DNA of 64,000 bases from Halobacillus litoralis (GCF_020171725.1 NZ_JAIVAJ010000001.1:248001-312000), one strand, 5' to 3'; numbered from the stretch's first letter, positions 1 through 9,065 are shown. A program made the numbers and translations. Notes: generated from the sequence alone by a model not told the origin.

Positions 1-1095
1 CTCAGTCAGGTTCAAAATAAACACCGTCATCATCACGACCATTGTACTTCCGACCGTCAGTGCCAGCGCCTTCATAATAATGTGTTGAGAAATGTTGCGC
101 TCCATCACGGTCACATGCTGACGTTCTCTGAAAAAGAAGTAAGCTGCAAGGAAAATCACAAGAGCAGTCGTCAACTTAATCCCACCTGCTGTCGACGTAC
201 TCCCTCCACCGATGAACATTAAAAGGATGGTAAAGAAAATCGATGACTCTTCCATTGACGCGATATCAATCGTGTTAAATCCTGCCGTCCTCGGTGTTAC
301 CGCTTGAAAATATGCAGCCTGTACCTTTCCGAAGTTCGATAACGCTCCGATTGTATCCGCGTTGTTGTATTCAAGCAGGAGAAGGACAAGGAAACTGATG
401 ATGTTCAGTCCAAGGGTACCGACAATCATCAATTTGGTTTGAAGCATCAGCTTCTTGAATTCCTTCGTTTTCCACATATCAAACACAACGGTGAACCCTA
501 CTCCGCCGACGATAAATAGAAACGTGATGACAATGTTGACAACAGGGCTCACCACGTAATCGGATAAACTGTTCGACCAAATCGAGAATCCAGCATTGTT
601 AAAAGCGGATATAGCATGGAAAACACTTGCATAAATGCCGTTAAACCATCCCATTTCAGGCACCCATTTTATCGAAAGGAAAACCACTGCGATCAGTTCC
701 ATTACGATAGAAAAAAGGAACAATTTCTTCGCAAGACGGACCACTCCGCCGATGGTAGGCTGGTTCAACGCCTGCTTGATCAATAACCGCTGTTTCAGCC
801 CGATTTTTTTCCCGACCGCGATATAAATAAGTACAGCAAACGTCATGATGCCAATCCCACCCAATTGGATCAATGCCAGTATGACGATTTGTCCAAATAA
901 CGTAAAAGCACTTCCTGTATCCACAACGACTAGCCCCGTTACCGTCATCGCTGACGTAGCAGTAAAGAGCGCATCGATAAACGAGATGCCCTCTGTCGTT
1001 GAAACGGGAAGCATAAGTAAGAATGTCCCGGCCATGATGAGTACGGAGAAAATGATAATGATCCACTGTGGAGGGTTCAATCTGCCAACCTTCAT
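1..1095 (-). CDS. Ktr/Trk-type potassium uptake membrane subunit (KtrB/KtrD family), C-terminus cut by window edge
   Basis: This reading frame is open from an ATG at 1095 to the window edge, so 365 residues are visible and the 3' end is missing. It is a TrkH/KtrB-type K+ translocating subunit of the membrane. The pore segments are recognisable in order: TSAMTVTGL (about residues 50-58), FHAISAFNNAGFS, and QAVTPRTAGFNT followed by the glycine-rich gate IGGGSTSTAGGIK; the fourth pore repeat lies outside. The family works with a cytosolic RCK subunit (KtrA or KtrC), which is not in this window. An AGGTG ribosome site lies upstream of the ATG. I cannot tell KtrB from KtrD. No c-di-AMP (ydaO-type) leader is recognisable upstream. 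Confidence 0.9.
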   Translation of the reverse strand, partial: MKVGRLNPPQWIIIIFSVLIMAGTFLLMLPVSTTEGISFIDALFTATSAMTVTGLVVVDTGSAFTLFGQIVILALIQLGGIGIMTFAVLIYIAVGKKIGLKQRLLIKQALNQPTIGGVVRLAKKLFLFSIVMELIAVVFLSIKWVPEMGWFNGIYASVFHAISAFNNAGFSIWSNSLSDYVVSPVVNIVITFLFIVGGVGFTVVFDMWKTKEFKKLMLQTKLMIVGTLGLNIISFLVLLLLEYNNADTIGALSNFGKVQAAYFQAVTPRTAGFNTIDIASMEESSIFFTILLMFIGGGSTSTAGGIKLTTALVIFLAAYFFFRERQHVTVMERNISQHIIMKALALTVGSTMVVMMTVFILNLTE

Positions 1096-1320
1096 GATTC
1101 ATACACCTGATTTCTGCAATGTAATATCCACATCATTCTATTCCTTTTCCCGTAAAAAGAAAAGAGTTATTTCATCTATTATTCGGATTGGCCGTTTGGT
1201 TATTCAAATAATGGTTTATGGATGTATGAATGATCCAACTGGCGATAATTGAGGGAATATACTTCGCATTTTTAAGGCTGACCATTATGACTTCATCGCA
1301 TTAGAACGTACTTAATCCAA

Positions 1321-1361
1321 AAAAGAGGTTCCCCCATTGAATTAAAGGGAGAACCTCTTTT
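1321..1361 (-). terminator. Rho-independent terminator behind the lipoprotein gene
   Basis: The arms AAAAGAGGTTC and GAACCTCTTTT are complementary and, read on the minus strand, are followed by a T run. It lies about 105 bp past the lipoprotein stop and separates that gene from the potassium channel gene. The rest of the 1096-1466 gap shows only the upstream region of the channel gene; I see no other coding sequence or known riboswitch there. Confidence 0.75.
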
Positions 1362-1466
1362 GTTATGACTGTATTTCAACCTACTGCCTCTCTCTTACCT
1401 TTCGACTATCCTCTTTCAGCCTATCATGATGTGCTGACACTAGAGCAATAAGAAAAACTTCCTCGA

Positions 1467-1955
1467 TTACATTTCTGCATCAGGAACCGTGACGGACAGC
1501 TGCATCAAGCCATACAGTTCGTCATCTTCATTTCTCCACTCCAGGAAGGTTAAGTAAGATATGCTTTTATTCGCTTCACCAGCCACTTCAATCGTCAAAT
1601 CCTCAGACGTTTCATCGATTCCTGTTGCTCCCTGCTGTTGACGATACGACAAATAAGAGGGCTCCTCCAACCCTTCTGGTACGACGACCTGGATCTTATC
1701 GCCGATTTCAGCAGGAATGCTGACAGGGTTGATCGATGGTGACATATTCGGTCGTTCTTGAATTTCCGCGCAGCCCTTCAGAGATGAACACGCGACGAAA
1801 TAAGCCGGGTCATACATTTCTCCGTTCCATTCCAGCTGGACCTCTGACAACAGATCCTGATCCAGACTCTCCCCAGGCGTTGCTTCCTGTGAAGAGCAGC
1901 CAACTAATAGAATGCCTGCCACTAAAACAACAATGAATATTCTCATCTTTTTCAA
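1467..1955 (-). CDS. Putative lipoprotein of unknown function
   Basis: The 162-residue product starts with a lysine-rich tip and a hydrophobic stretch ending in the lipobox LVGC, so it should be exported and lipid-anchored on the outer face of the membrane. The mature part is acidic and soluble, with a CSSLKGC pair of cysteines around residues 56-62. The first possible start is a TTG at 1955; an ATG three codons later (1946) is an equally good choice. The gene stands alone between two terminators. I do not recognise the family. Confidence 0.75.
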   Translation of the reverse strand: MKKMRIFIVVLVAGILLVGCSSQEATPGESLDQDLLSEVQLEWNGEMYDPAYFVACSSLKGCAEIQERPNMSPSINPVSIPAEIGDKIQVVVPEGLEEPSYLSYRQQQGATGIDETSEDLTIEVAGEANKSISYLTFLEWRNEDDELYGLMQLSVTVPDAEM

Positions 1956-2016
1956 CTCTTTTCATCATTCTTTTCTACTACACCTATTTTAACAGGACGA
2001 CACTATGTTCTGGCAA

Positions 2017-2048
2017 ACGAAAAGAGGGTGGCATGCACCCTCTCTTGT
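2017..2048 (-). terminator. Terminator of the csoR-copA-copZ operon
   Basis: AGAGGGTG and CACCCTCT form an 8-bp stem with a 5-base loop. Read on the minus strand it is followed by TTTTCGTTT. It is the first terminator-like hairpin after copZ and lies beyond the tandem 51-bp repeats, so the repeats would be part of the operon transcript. Confidence 0.7.
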
Positions 2049-2109
2049 TCCTTGCCTTGTTCATTCATACATCATGATCAAATCGACCTTTTCTTATAAC
2101 AAAGATGGT

Positions 2110-2324
2110 TTTACGTCGATGATACTCTATTATCGACGTTTCGACCTCTGCTTACTGCTTAAACGTAGATTATATGCTTTTTATCTACGTTTCGACTGCT
2201 TCGGACTGACTAAACGTCGATGATTTCCGTTTTATCGACGTTTCAACTACTTCCCGCTGACTAAACGTCGATGATCTCATTCTAATCGACGCTCTGACCC
2301 GATAGCTCAGTCAAAATGTCGATA
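2110..2324. repeat. Four tandem ~51-bp repeats, each containing an inverted repeat
   Basis: Copies lie at 2110-2160, 2161-2211, 2212-2262 and 2263-2313, with the start of a fifth to 2324. Each carries AAACGTCGAT and ATCGACGTTT about 10 bases apart, followed by a less conserved tail ending near GACTGACT. In the second copy both arms are changed to AAACGTAGAT and ATCTACGTTT, so pairing is kept. The last copy has a decayed right arm. The array fills the gap between copZ and the operon terminator. No repeat or spacer arrangement of CRISPR type is present. Confidence 0.9.
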
Positions 2325-2349
2325 AAAGCATCTTTCTGCTTCCTCTAGA

Positions 2350-2553
2350 TTAAGCGGCGACGTCATATCCCTGTTCTTCAATCGCATCTTTCATCTGAGG
2401 GAGTGTTGCTGGGTCTTCGTAGGTGACCTCTACATCTCCACTTGCTAAGTCGACGGCTACTTCCTTTACGCCTTCTACTTCTTTCAACGCGGTCGTCACC
2501 GCTTTTTCACAGTGGCCGCATGTCATACCTTCTACTTTGATCGTTGTTTGCAT
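2350..2553 (-). CDS. copZ: Copper chaperone CopZ
   Basis: The 67-residue protein is a single heavy-metal-associated (HMA) domain with the copper-binding motif GMTCGHC (Cys12, Cys15). Proteins of this type carry Cu(I) in the cytosol and hand it to CopA. It follows copA by 12 bp with its own AGGAGAG ribosome site and ends the csoR-copA-copZ operon. Length and fold match the family; nothing is missing. Confidence 0.95.
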   Translation of the reverse strand: MQTTIKVEGMTCGHCEKAVTTALKEVEGVKEVAVDLASGDVEVTYEDPATLPQMKDAIEEQGYDVAA

Positions 2554-2565
2554 GTTGATCTCTCC

Positions 2566-4941
2566 TTATAACTTGACTCGTTTTAACCGTAGACTGTTAC
2601 TCACAACAGAAACAGAGCTGAAGGCCATGGCTGCGCCGGCTACCCAAGGTGCTAACAGCCCTAGAGCCGCTACAGGTATGCCGGCCGAGTTATAGGCAAG
2701 CGCCCAGAACATGTTCTGTTTGATGTTCTTCATCGTCTGGTCACTGAGGCGGATCGCTTTCGCTACATTGACAAGGTCTCCGCTCATCAGGGTTACATCC
2801 GCCGTTTCAATGGCGACGTCCGTACCCGTGCCGATCGCCATTCCGATATCAGCGACAGCCAGGGAAGGGGCGTCGTTGATGCCATCTCCGACCATAGCGA
2901 CCTTCTCTCCTTGAAGCTGCAGTTCCTTCACTTTTTCTGCCTTCTGTTCAGGCAGAACCTCTGCAAAGACCCCGTCGATTCCGACTTCACGCGCGATTGC
3001 TTCCGCCGTACGTTCGTTGTCTCCTGTCACCATATACACTTTCAAGCCGAGTTTTTTCATTTCAGCGATTGCCGCTTTAGAGGATTCTTTTACCGTATCC
3101 GCTACCGCAATGTACCCTCTCAAACTTCCTTCCACGGCTATGAACATGGCTGTCTTTCCTTGTTGCTCGAGTTTCCTGAACTGTTCTTCATATTCCTCGA
3201 CGACTATATCGTTTTCCTCCATGAGCCTGCGCGTTCCGATCAGTACCTTCTCATCATTTACCGTTGCTTCAATACCGAAGCCAGGTTTCGCTTCGAAATG
3301 AGAAGCTTCAATACGGGCCGCGGACTGTCGTCCGTATCGGACAATCGCTTCTGCAAGTGGATGCTCGGATGGTGTCTCCGCCGCAACCACCAGCTCAAGC
3401 AGACGTTCTTCATCACCGAACGCTTCGAAATCCGTCACTTCAGGCTTCCCTTTCGTCACCGTACCGGTCTTATCGAGAAGGATCGTTGTAAGACTCTGGG
3501 TGCCTTCTAAATATTCGCCGCCTTTGAAAAGAATGCCCTGCTCGGCTCCTTTACCTGTACCAACCATAATCGATGTCGGCGTGGCAAGACCGAGGGCACA
3601 AGGGCAGGCGATGACGAGCACGGCGATCGCTGCTTCAAGCGCTCCAGTAAAGTCGCCGAAGAACAGCCAGACCACAAACGTCAATAGCGCAATACCGACG
3701 ACAATCGGAACAAATACACCTGAAATACGGTCTGCTGTCCGTTGAATCGGCGCCTTGGAGCCTTGTGCCTCCTCCACGATTTTAACAATCCCTGCAAGTG
3801 CGGTGTCTCTCCCCACTTTTTCAGCTTCAATCTGAATCGTTCCATTCTGATTGATCGTGGCCCCGATCACAGCATCCTCCTCTGTCTTATCGACAGGGAT
3901 GGACTCTCCTGTAATCATCGACTCGTCGACGGCCGAACGTCCTTTCACGATACGACCGTCAACTGGAATTTTTTCGCCTGGCTTCACAAGCAGCCGGTCG
4001 CCGACTTGTACCTGATCGACTGGAATGCGAACTTCGTCACCATTCCTTAGCACGGTCGCCTCTTTTGCCTGAAGGCTGAGAAGCTTAGTCAGCGCAGCCG
4101 TCGTACGCCCTTTAGCAAGCGTTTCAAACAGCTTCCCTACGAGAATGAGCGTAATCAGGACAGCACTCGTTTCGAAGTACAATTCTGGCATCATCCCCGG
4201 GTTCACCTGCCAGCGAATGGCTTCTTCCAAGCTGTAAAAATAGGCCGCTGACGTCCCGAGTGCGACGAGTACGTCCATATTGGCGCTTTTATTTTGCAGC
4301 GCACGGAACGCTCCTTTATAAAAAGGTGCACCGATATAAAATTGAACCGGCGTGGCGAGCGCAAATTGCAGCCACGGATTCATCAGAATGGATGGAACCG
4401 GAATGTTGCCGGGTAGGTGTCCAAACATCGTATATAGAAGTGGCAGGGAAAGAATAATCGAAAGGAATAGCTGTCTCTTTTTATGTTGAATCTCTTCCTC
4501 TTTATGAGCTTTTTGTTCTTCCCTGTCCTGCTTCAGGACCGCCTCATAGCCGAGCTTTTTCACTCTCGCCATCATGTCATCAACAGAAACGACATTCGGA
4601 TTGTATTCGATAATGCCGCTCTCGGTCGTCAAATTGACATTCGCCTCCGCCACACCGTCAAGGCGTGACAGGCTCTTTTGAATACGTGTCGAACACGCGG
4701 CACACGTCATGCCATGGATGTCGAGCTCGACCTTTTCTTTCTGCACCCCGTATCCGAGCTTCTCAATTCGCTCTTCTATGTCCTTCGGGCTGATTTGCTG
4801 TTCGTCATACGTAATGGATGCTGACTCCATCGTCAAATTGACATTCGCCTCGACACCATCCATCTTGTTCAGAACTTTTTCAATGCGTGTAGAGCATGCC
4901 GAACACGTCATCCCCGTGACTTTCACGTTCATCTGGCTCAT
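2566..4941 (-). CDS. copA: Copper-exporting P1B-type ATPase CopA
   Basis: The 791-residue membrane ATPase has two N-terminal HMA domains (GMTCSAC with Cys13/Cys16; GMTCAAC with Cys80/Cys83), eight expected membrane spans, the copper-binding CPC motif at about 446-448 ([11 protein letters not shown]), the phosphorylation site DKTGT at Asp490, the nucleotide-binding SEHPL motif and the GDGINDAP hinge. It should export Cu(I) from the cytosol using ATP. The ATG at 4941 is preceded by GGAGGGG. It lies 12 bp behind csoR and upstream of copZ, the usual Bacillus arrangement, and should be induced by copper through CsoR. Confidence 0.97.
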   Translation of the reverse strand: MSQMNVKVTGMTCSACSTRIEKVLNKMDGVEANVNLTMESASITYDEQQISPKDIEERIEKLGYGVQKEKVELDIHGMTCAACSTRIQKSLSRLDGVAEANVNLTTESGIIEYNPNVVSVDDMMARVKKLGYEAVLKQDREEQKAHKEEEIQHKKRQLFLSIILSLPLLYTMFGHLPGNIPVPSILMNPWLQFALATPVQFYIGAPFYKGAFRALQNKSANMDVLVALGTSAAYFYSLEEAIRWQVNPGMMPELYFETSAVLITLILVGKLFETLAKGRTTAALTKLLSLQAKEATVLRNGDEVRIPVDQVQVGDRLLVKPGEKIPVDGRIVKGRSAVDESMITGESIPVDKTEEDAVIGATINQNGTIQIEAEKVGRDTALAGIVKIVEEAQGSKAPIQRTADRISGVFVPIVVGIALLTFVVWLFFGDFTGALEAAIAVLVIACPCALGLATPTSIMVGTGKGAEQGILFKGGEYLEGTQSLTTILLDKTGTVTKGKPEVTDFEAFGDEERLLELVVAAETPSEHPLAEAIVRYGRQSAARIEASHFEAKPGFGIEATVNDEKVLIGTRRLMEENDIVVEEYEEQFRKLEQQGKTAMFIAVEGSLRGYIAVADTVKESSKAAIAEMKKLGLKVYMVTGDNERTAEAIAREVGIDGVFAEVLPEQKAEKVKELQLQGEKVAMVGDGINDAPSLAVADIGMAIGTGTDVAIETADVTLMSGDLVNVAKAIRLSDQTMKNIKQNMFWALAYNSAGIPVAALGLLAPWVAGAAMAFSSVSVVSNSLRLKRVKL

Positions 4942-4953
4942 CTTATCCCCTCC

Positions 4954-5271
4954 TTATTTGGAGAATTGCTGAATGACCTTCATCAGCTCATCGATCGCCT
5001 CGTCACCTTCACCCTTTTTAATGGCATCGGCTACACAGTGATGGGTGTGGCGTTCCATCAAGGAATACCCTACCTTGTTCAGCGCTTTTGTGACAGCTGA
5101 TATTTGAACTAAAGTATCGACACAGTACCGGTCTTCTTCGACCATTTTTTGTATACCTCTAATTTGTCCTTCAATCCGTTTCAAACGATTGTTGATGGCT
5201 TTCTTCTCCTCGTCGTTCCTCGGTTTAACAGGAGATTTTCCGCTATTCTCCGGCAGATCATGTTCACACAT
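4954..5271 (-). CDS. csoR: Copper-sensing repressor CsoR
   Basis: The protein is an all-helical CsoR/FrmR-family repressor of 105 residues. The Cu(I) ligands are in the family spacing: Cys50 (RYC), His75 and Cys79 (ERHTHHC). In this family Cu(I) binding releases the operator. I chose the ATG at 5271 because AGAGGTG sits 6 bases upstream; a GTG three codons earlier overlaps that site. It is the first gene of the copper operon, and a candidate operator lies over its promoter (5295-5324), so it should be autoregulated. Confidence 0.95.
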   Translation of the reverse strand: MCEHDLPENSGKSPVKPRNDEEKKAINNRLKRIEGQIRGIQKMVEEDRYCVDTLVQISAVTKALNKVGYSLMERHTHHCVADAIKKGEGDEAIDELMKVIQQFSK

Positions 5272-5294
5272 TCTAATCACCTCTTCTAATTCAT

Positions 5295-5324
5295 ACTATA
5301 CCCCCGTAATGTATATACAGTCAA
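5295..5324 (-). promoter_or_regulatory. csoR promoter with overlapping CsoR-like operator
   Basis: On the minus strand TTGACT and TATAGT are separated by 18 bases (5319-5324 and 5295-5300). The spacer and -10 contain TACATTACGGGGGTATA (5297-5313), a G/C-rich tract flanked by AT as in known copper-regulated CsoR operators. Binding there would block the promoter. Confidence 0.7.
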
Positions 5325-5353
5325 ATTCTTTGCCCATGTTATGTTTAGCCACT

Positions 5354-5370
5354 TACATAGTGGGGGTATA
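5354..5370 (+). promoter_or_regulatory. Second CsoR-like operator, in front of the DUF4396 gene
   Basis: TACATAGTGGGGGTATA on the plus strand matches the csoR-side box TACATTACGGGGGTATA at 14 of 17 positions, in the opposite orientation. It lies about 15 bp before the ribosome site of the divergent gene and overlaps its likely -10 region, which suggests copper control of both directions. Confidence 0.6.
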
Positions 5371-5396
5371 TTAATTCCAAAAAACGAGGTGTTGAT

Positions 5397-6053
5397 ATGT
5401 TAGCTATTATTTCTTGGATTGCCCTAGGACTCGGCATTCTTTCTTCCATTATCATAACAGTCGATATCATTCGTCATCCCCAGATGATGAAGATCATGAA
5501 CATCGTCTGGCCAATCAACGGATGGTTTTTCGGTCCTTTTGCACTCTGGACATACTTCAAATGGGGAAAATTGAAAGCGAAAGACAATGACCGCGAAGAC
5601 CACCGAGGCAGACCAGCCAAAGTGTTCGTTTCGACCAGTCACTGTTCTGCAGGCTGCTCATTTGGAGATGCTGTCGGTGTACCGATCGTTGCGCTCACCG
5701 GATTGACGATTGCGGGATCCACCCTATTCGCCCATTACGCTGTGGAATTCATTCTTGCTTATGCATTCGGTATTATCTTTCAATTTTTCGCGATTTATCC
5801 AATGAATCAAGAGCAGGGCGTCACCCATTCACTGAAAGCGGCCATCAAGGCAGACTCGCTATCCTTGATCGCCTTTGAAATTGGCATGTTCGGCTGGATG
5901 GCCATTGTGCATTTCGTCCTCTTCGCAGAACCACCGAAACCGACCGAAGCCACCTATTGGTTCATGATGCAGATTGCGATGATCCTCGGTTTTCTAACGA
6001 GTTACCCAGCAAACTGGATCCTCGTCAGGAAAGGGATCAAAGAAGAAATGTAA
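5397..6053 (+). CDS. DUF4396 membrane protein, probably copper-regulated
   Basis: The 218-residue protein has about five hydrophobic segments and the hallmark HCSAGC-SFGD motif (His82, Cys83, Cys87) of DUF4396. The function of the family is not established; the His/Cys cluster beside a membrane span suggests metal binding, which is inference. GAGGTG sits 6 bases before the ATG. It is divergent from csoR-copA-copZ, and a box nearly identical to the one at the csoR promoter precedes it, so a role in copper handling is the best guess. Confidence 0.85.
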   Translation: MLAIISWIALGLGILSSIIITVDIIRHPQMMKIMNIVWPINGWFFGPFALWTYFKWGKLKAKDNDREDHRGRPAKVFVSTSHCSAGCSFGDAVGVPIVALTGLTIAGSTLFAHYAVEFILAYAFGIIFQFFAIYPMNQEQGVTHSLKAAIKADSLSLIAFEIGMFGWMAIVHFVLFAEPPKPTEATYWFMMQIAMILGFLTSYPANWILVRKGIKEEM

Positions 6054-6094
6054 AACGATTTCGTGCTAAGATAGGGGAAAAAAGGAGGTCTTCT

Positions 6095-6979
6095 ATGAAT
6101 CCTTGGGAAGCCACTCACCCGACGACCATCGAACAAGCCAAAGAGAAGCTCGAACAGTTCCCGGAACTCGCCCCCATCACGATCCGGACAGCTGGAACAG
6201 GCTTCGACCACACTGTCTATACCGTCAACAACCAATACGCCTTCCGCTTCCCGAGAAGAAAAATGGGATTCGAAGCCATGGAGACCGAAGCATCCGTCCT
6301 GCATGATCTGTCTTCCCATAAGCTCTCCATCCCCATACCGGAACCACGGTACCGCGGGAAAGCAGATGACGGAGACTTTCCATTCGTAGGCTTCACTTAT
6401 ATGAAGGGACACGTACTGACCGATGAATCCGACACGAACGCTGTTGCCCCCGATGCGCCACGTCTTGGCCGCTTCCTAAGCGAGTTGCATCAACTGAAGG
6501 TCGATGCAGCAGCCCTAGACCATCTCGATCGCCTTTCGGTTAAGAAGCGGAAACCCAAACTGAAAGAAGCCATTCATAACATTGAGCACGTCTTGTCACG
6601 GTCACTGCTGGACGAACTGAAATCCTATGTAGAACACGTACCCGATGAGGAGAACCCGGAAGGCCAGACGTTCGTCCACGGCGACCTCCATGCCAAAAAT
6701 ATCATCATGGACCAAGGCCGCATTTCAGGCATCATCGACTGGGGAGATGCCCACCTCGGACACCCGGCTGTCGATCTCGCGTTCGTTTATATGACCCTTC
6801 AACCTGAAGACCGGGCTGGGTTCTTTCAAGAATACGGTGACGTGGATCTCTACACGGAGAAACTCGCTCGGTTCCGCGCTCTGTTCACTTCGATCATGCT
6901 GCTTCAATTTGCGCTCGATACAAAGGATCACAACGTCCAGAAATGGGCAGAAGCCGGAATCGAAAAGGCCTTAAGGTGA
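6095..6979 (+). CDS. APH-family phosphotransferase (macrolide/aminoglycoside kinase-like)
   Basis: The 294-residue protein has the protein-kinase-like fold of antibiotic phosphotransferases. The Brenner catalytic motif HGDLHAKN and the metal-binding IDWGD are intact, and an N-terminal ATP-binding lysine region (YAFRFPRRK) is present. It most resembles macrolide 2'-phosphotransferases of Gram-positive bacteria, but many chromosomal members have unknown substrates. The frame is open upstream, but the ATG at 6095 has AAGGAGG 7 bases before it and is the natural start. Its 3' end overlaps the convergent SRPBCC-DoxX gene by 9 bp. Confidence 0.85.
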   Translation: MNPWEATHPTTIEQAKEKLEQFPELAPITIRTAGTGFDHTVYTVNNQYAFRFPRRKMGFEAMETEASVLHDLSSHKLSIPIPEPRYRGKADDGDFPFVGFTYMKGHVLTDESDTNAVAPDAPRLGRFLSELHQLKVDAAALDHLDRLSVKKRKPKLKEAIHNIEHVLSRSLLDELKSYVEHVPDEENPEGQTFVHGDLHAKNIIMDQGRISGIIDWGDAHLGHPAVDLAFVYMTLQPEDRAGFFQEYGDVDLYTEKLARFRALFTSIMLLQFALDTKDHNVQKWAEAGIEKALR

Positions 6980-7840
6980 CCGCCTGCATGAAGCTGCTGT
7001 CGGGACATCCTCTGCCACAAAGGTTCCCATCACAGAAAGGACGATCAGCGAAAGGTTATAGGTCAGCGGACTGAACGGATGAGCAAGCGTAGAAGGATCT
7101 GCAACAATAGCCGCCACGGTCAGGAAAGGAATGGCCACGAGCTGCAGCTTGAACAGCCGCTTCCTTTTACGGTACACGAGCCAGACGAACCCGAATGCCA
7201 CTTCCACGAGACCCGCCAGGAGAACGACAGACTGCGCATCGAGAAATGGGTTTTGGGCGAGAGCCTGCTCTTCAGGATGCATCGCAATCAGTTTCGGAAC
7301 CAGTCCGTGGTAGATCCAGATGAACGCAAACAAAAACGTCAGCATCCAATACGTCAAGAAACGCACATACTGAGAGCGTGGCGCTTCCTTCTTTTCCAAC
7401 CAACGTTTGAAGACGTCGAAGCTGAGCGCTGTGCCCCATCCGATCAGCGGGCGGAACCATGACTCCCCCCATCTCGATTCGAACTGATACTGGGTAAGAA
7501 AGGTTGTCCCTTCGTCTGTGGGGATGTATTTCCAATACCCCCGCCCTTCCTTGATCGGAGAAATCTTCTGGTCTGTTCCGAAGTGGAGAGAGGAGGTTCG
7601 CGAAGAGTCTTCAGCGTGATGGGTGCCGACGCTCTTTCCCCACCCACTCACTTTGATTCCGGGCATCACGTTCGTTTCGTACGTGAAGTGCTGTGGATCA
7701 TCTTCATGCTCCTTCGGTTGATAACGGATCGAAGAGAATCGTACGTCCCACTGTTCGTGAAGGTGCGGCTCTTGTGAAGCTTCCCACACGTCTTCGATGG
7801 GAGCCTGGATATCAGCTTCTACATAGATCTGCTTACTCAC
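6971..7840 (-). CDS. SRPBCC-domain and DoxX-like membrane fusion protein
   Basis: This 289-residue protein has two parts. Residues 1-150 form an SRPBCC/polyketide-cyclase-like ligand-binding domain (start YVEADIQAPIEDVWEA). Residues 165-289 contain four hydrophobic segments resembling the DoxX-like family (WMLTFLFAFIWIYHGLVPKL; LAGLVEVAFGFVWLVY). The GTG start at 7840 follows AAAGGAG. The function is unknown; the fusion suggests a lipophilic ligand handled at the membrane. The last dozen residues (EDVPTAASCRRSP) are not hydrophobic and overlap the convergent kinase gene. Confidence 0.75.
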   Translation of the reverse strand: MSKQIYVEADIQAPIEDVWEASQEPHLHEQWDVRFSSIRYQPKEHEDDPQHFTYETNVMPGIKVSGWGKSVGTHHAEDSSRTSSLHFGTDQKISPIKEGRGYWKYIPTDEGTTFLTQYQFESRWGESWFRPLIGWGTALSFDVFKRWLEKKEAPRSQYVRFLTYWMLTFLFAFIWIYHGLVPKLIAMHPEEQALAQNPFLDAQSVVLLAGLVEVAFGFVWLVYRKRKRLFKLQLVAIPFLTVAAIVADPSTLAHPFSPLTYNLSLIVLSVMGTFVAEDVPTAASCRRSP

Positions 7841-7862
7841 TGTGAGAACTCCTTTCTCTCAT

Positions 7863-8408
7863 TTAAAATGGATCCGTCCATTCATGCTCCAGCACGCTGA
7901 ATAAAAGAGAATCGCGCCACCCGTCCTTCATGTACAAGTTCTCTCTCATTCTGCCTTCCTTCTTCATGCCGACCTTAGTCAAAATTCGCGCGGAACCCGT
8001 GTTTCCCGGGTCACATGTGGCACAAATGCGATGCAGACCCATCTCCTTAAAGCCGTACTGTAGTAAGCGATTGGCTACTTCTGTCCCTAACCCCTTCCCC
8101 CAGTAACCAGGATGTAAGATATAGGAAATGACGCCTGCCAGATTCACTGCATCATCGATATTCAGTTCTCCCGTTCCAATCACCTTCTCCTTGTACAAAA
8201 TCGCAAAGGCAAATCTAGTACGGTGATCGATTTCTCGGTCTTTTATCACTTGATCGACGAACGCCTTGGAATCGTCGATCGTGTTCGGTCCCCAAGGTTG
8301 ATAGGTGCAGACGATGGGCTGAGAAGCATACTCGTGCACGCTCTTCCAGTCCTCTTCCTTAAATTCTCTCCACTTCAGTTGGCTTTTGTCCCAAGTGTTT
8401 CGTTTCAT
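7863..8408 (-). CDS. GNAT-family N-acetyltransferase (RimJ/RimL-like)
   Basis: The 181-residue protein has the GNAT acetyl-CoA site (LHPGYWGKGLGTEVANRLL) and the downstream CDPGNTGSARILTKVGMKKEG segment typical of RimJ/RimL-type acetyltransferases. The substrate cannot be read from sequence. Its ATG directly follows the stop codon of the DinB gene, so the two genes are very probably translated from one mRNA. Confidence 0.88.
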   Translation of the reverse strand: MKRNTWDKSQLKWREFKEEDWKSVHEYASQPIVCTYQPWGPNTIDDSKAFVDQVIKDREIDHRTRFAFAILYKEKVIGTGELNIDDAVNLAGVISYILHPGYWGKGLGTEVANRLLQYGFKEMGLHRICATCDPGNTGSARILTKVGMKKEGRMRENLYMKDGWRDSLLFSVLEHEWTDPF

Positions 8409-8915
8409 TTAACCCTCTCCCAGCATTTTACGAATGATTCGGATCTGCCCGCGATGGTTGATCTCGTCTTCATAGACGTGGAACCAGATAAAATAGTGGT
8501 TCGATGGCTGTTGATCCCAAAGGCAGTCTTCAAACAGCCACCTGTCAGATTTCTGTGAGAAAACTTCCAGCGTACGGTTTCTCACCTCATCCAGCTTATG
8601 TACATAATAATCAAGCGGGTTACCCTGTATTACTTCTCTAGCTGAAGCCCCAAGGCTGTATGCAGGACCCCACTCTTTCGTTTCCTCTGCATTCGGTTTT
8701 CTACCATCGAAAAATTCGATTTGGAATCCTTTCTCGACTGCTGCAATATGTAAAAGTAGAGCTCCTATGGTGTTGCCGTCAGGTTTATGAAGCGCGTCCA
8801 GTTCTGACACAGTGAGTCCCTGAACCGCTTCAAGCGTCGTTCTCCGTACATACTCCATTTGAGATACAAGCAGGCCGATTTGTGGTTCAAACCCTTCGAT
8901 CTTCTCTATTTTCAT
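8409..8915 (-). CDS. DinB-family protein
   Basis: The 168-residue protein is a DinB-like four-helix metalloprotein. Its metal-ligand histidines are seen in LLLHIAAVE, in the NHYFIWFHVYEDEINH segment and in the terminal HRGQI. Relatives include bacillithiol S-transferases and unassigned hydrolases; the reaction here is unknown. The ATG at 8915 follows GGGAGGA and is preferred over an upstream in-frame ATG at 8951 with no ribosome site. It is cotranscribed with the downstream acetyltransferase, without a spacer. Confidence 0.85.
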   Translation of the reverse strand: MKIEKIEGFEPQIGLLVSQMEYVRRTTLEAVQGLTVSELDALHKPDGNTIGALLLHIAAVEKGFQIEFFDGRKPNAEETKEWGPAYSLGASAREVIQGNPLDYYVHKLDEVRNRTLEVFSQKSDRWLFEDCLWDQQPSNHYFIWFHVYEDEINHRGQIRIIRKMLGEG

Positions 8916-9065
8916 AACAAGTCCTCCCTTCCTATTTACGCTCCTCCTCATCTATTTTACATGAGCTTCCAAATCGTGACTACAAGCCGGTTGATCGGAC
9001 ATGGTTCGTGAAAAAAATCCACGTACCGTATAAAATAAGAATATCCCTTTGAAAAGAGAAAAAAA

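Noticed and set aside
656-1102. 148-codon minus-strand ORF at the start of the window
   Set aside because: It is in the wrong frame; the potassium channel frame from 1095 is the real one and runs off the window edge.
1096-1320. c-di-AMP (ydaO) riboswitch before the potassium channel gene
   Set aside because: Common upstream of Ktr genes, but none of its conserved blocks is visible in this gap.
2110-2324. CRISPR-like array
   Set aside because: The units are contiguous 51-bp repeats with an internal hairpin and no unique spacers; no cas genes are present.
2911-3510. 199-codon plus-strand ORF opposite copA
   Set aside because: Shadow of the copA coding frame.
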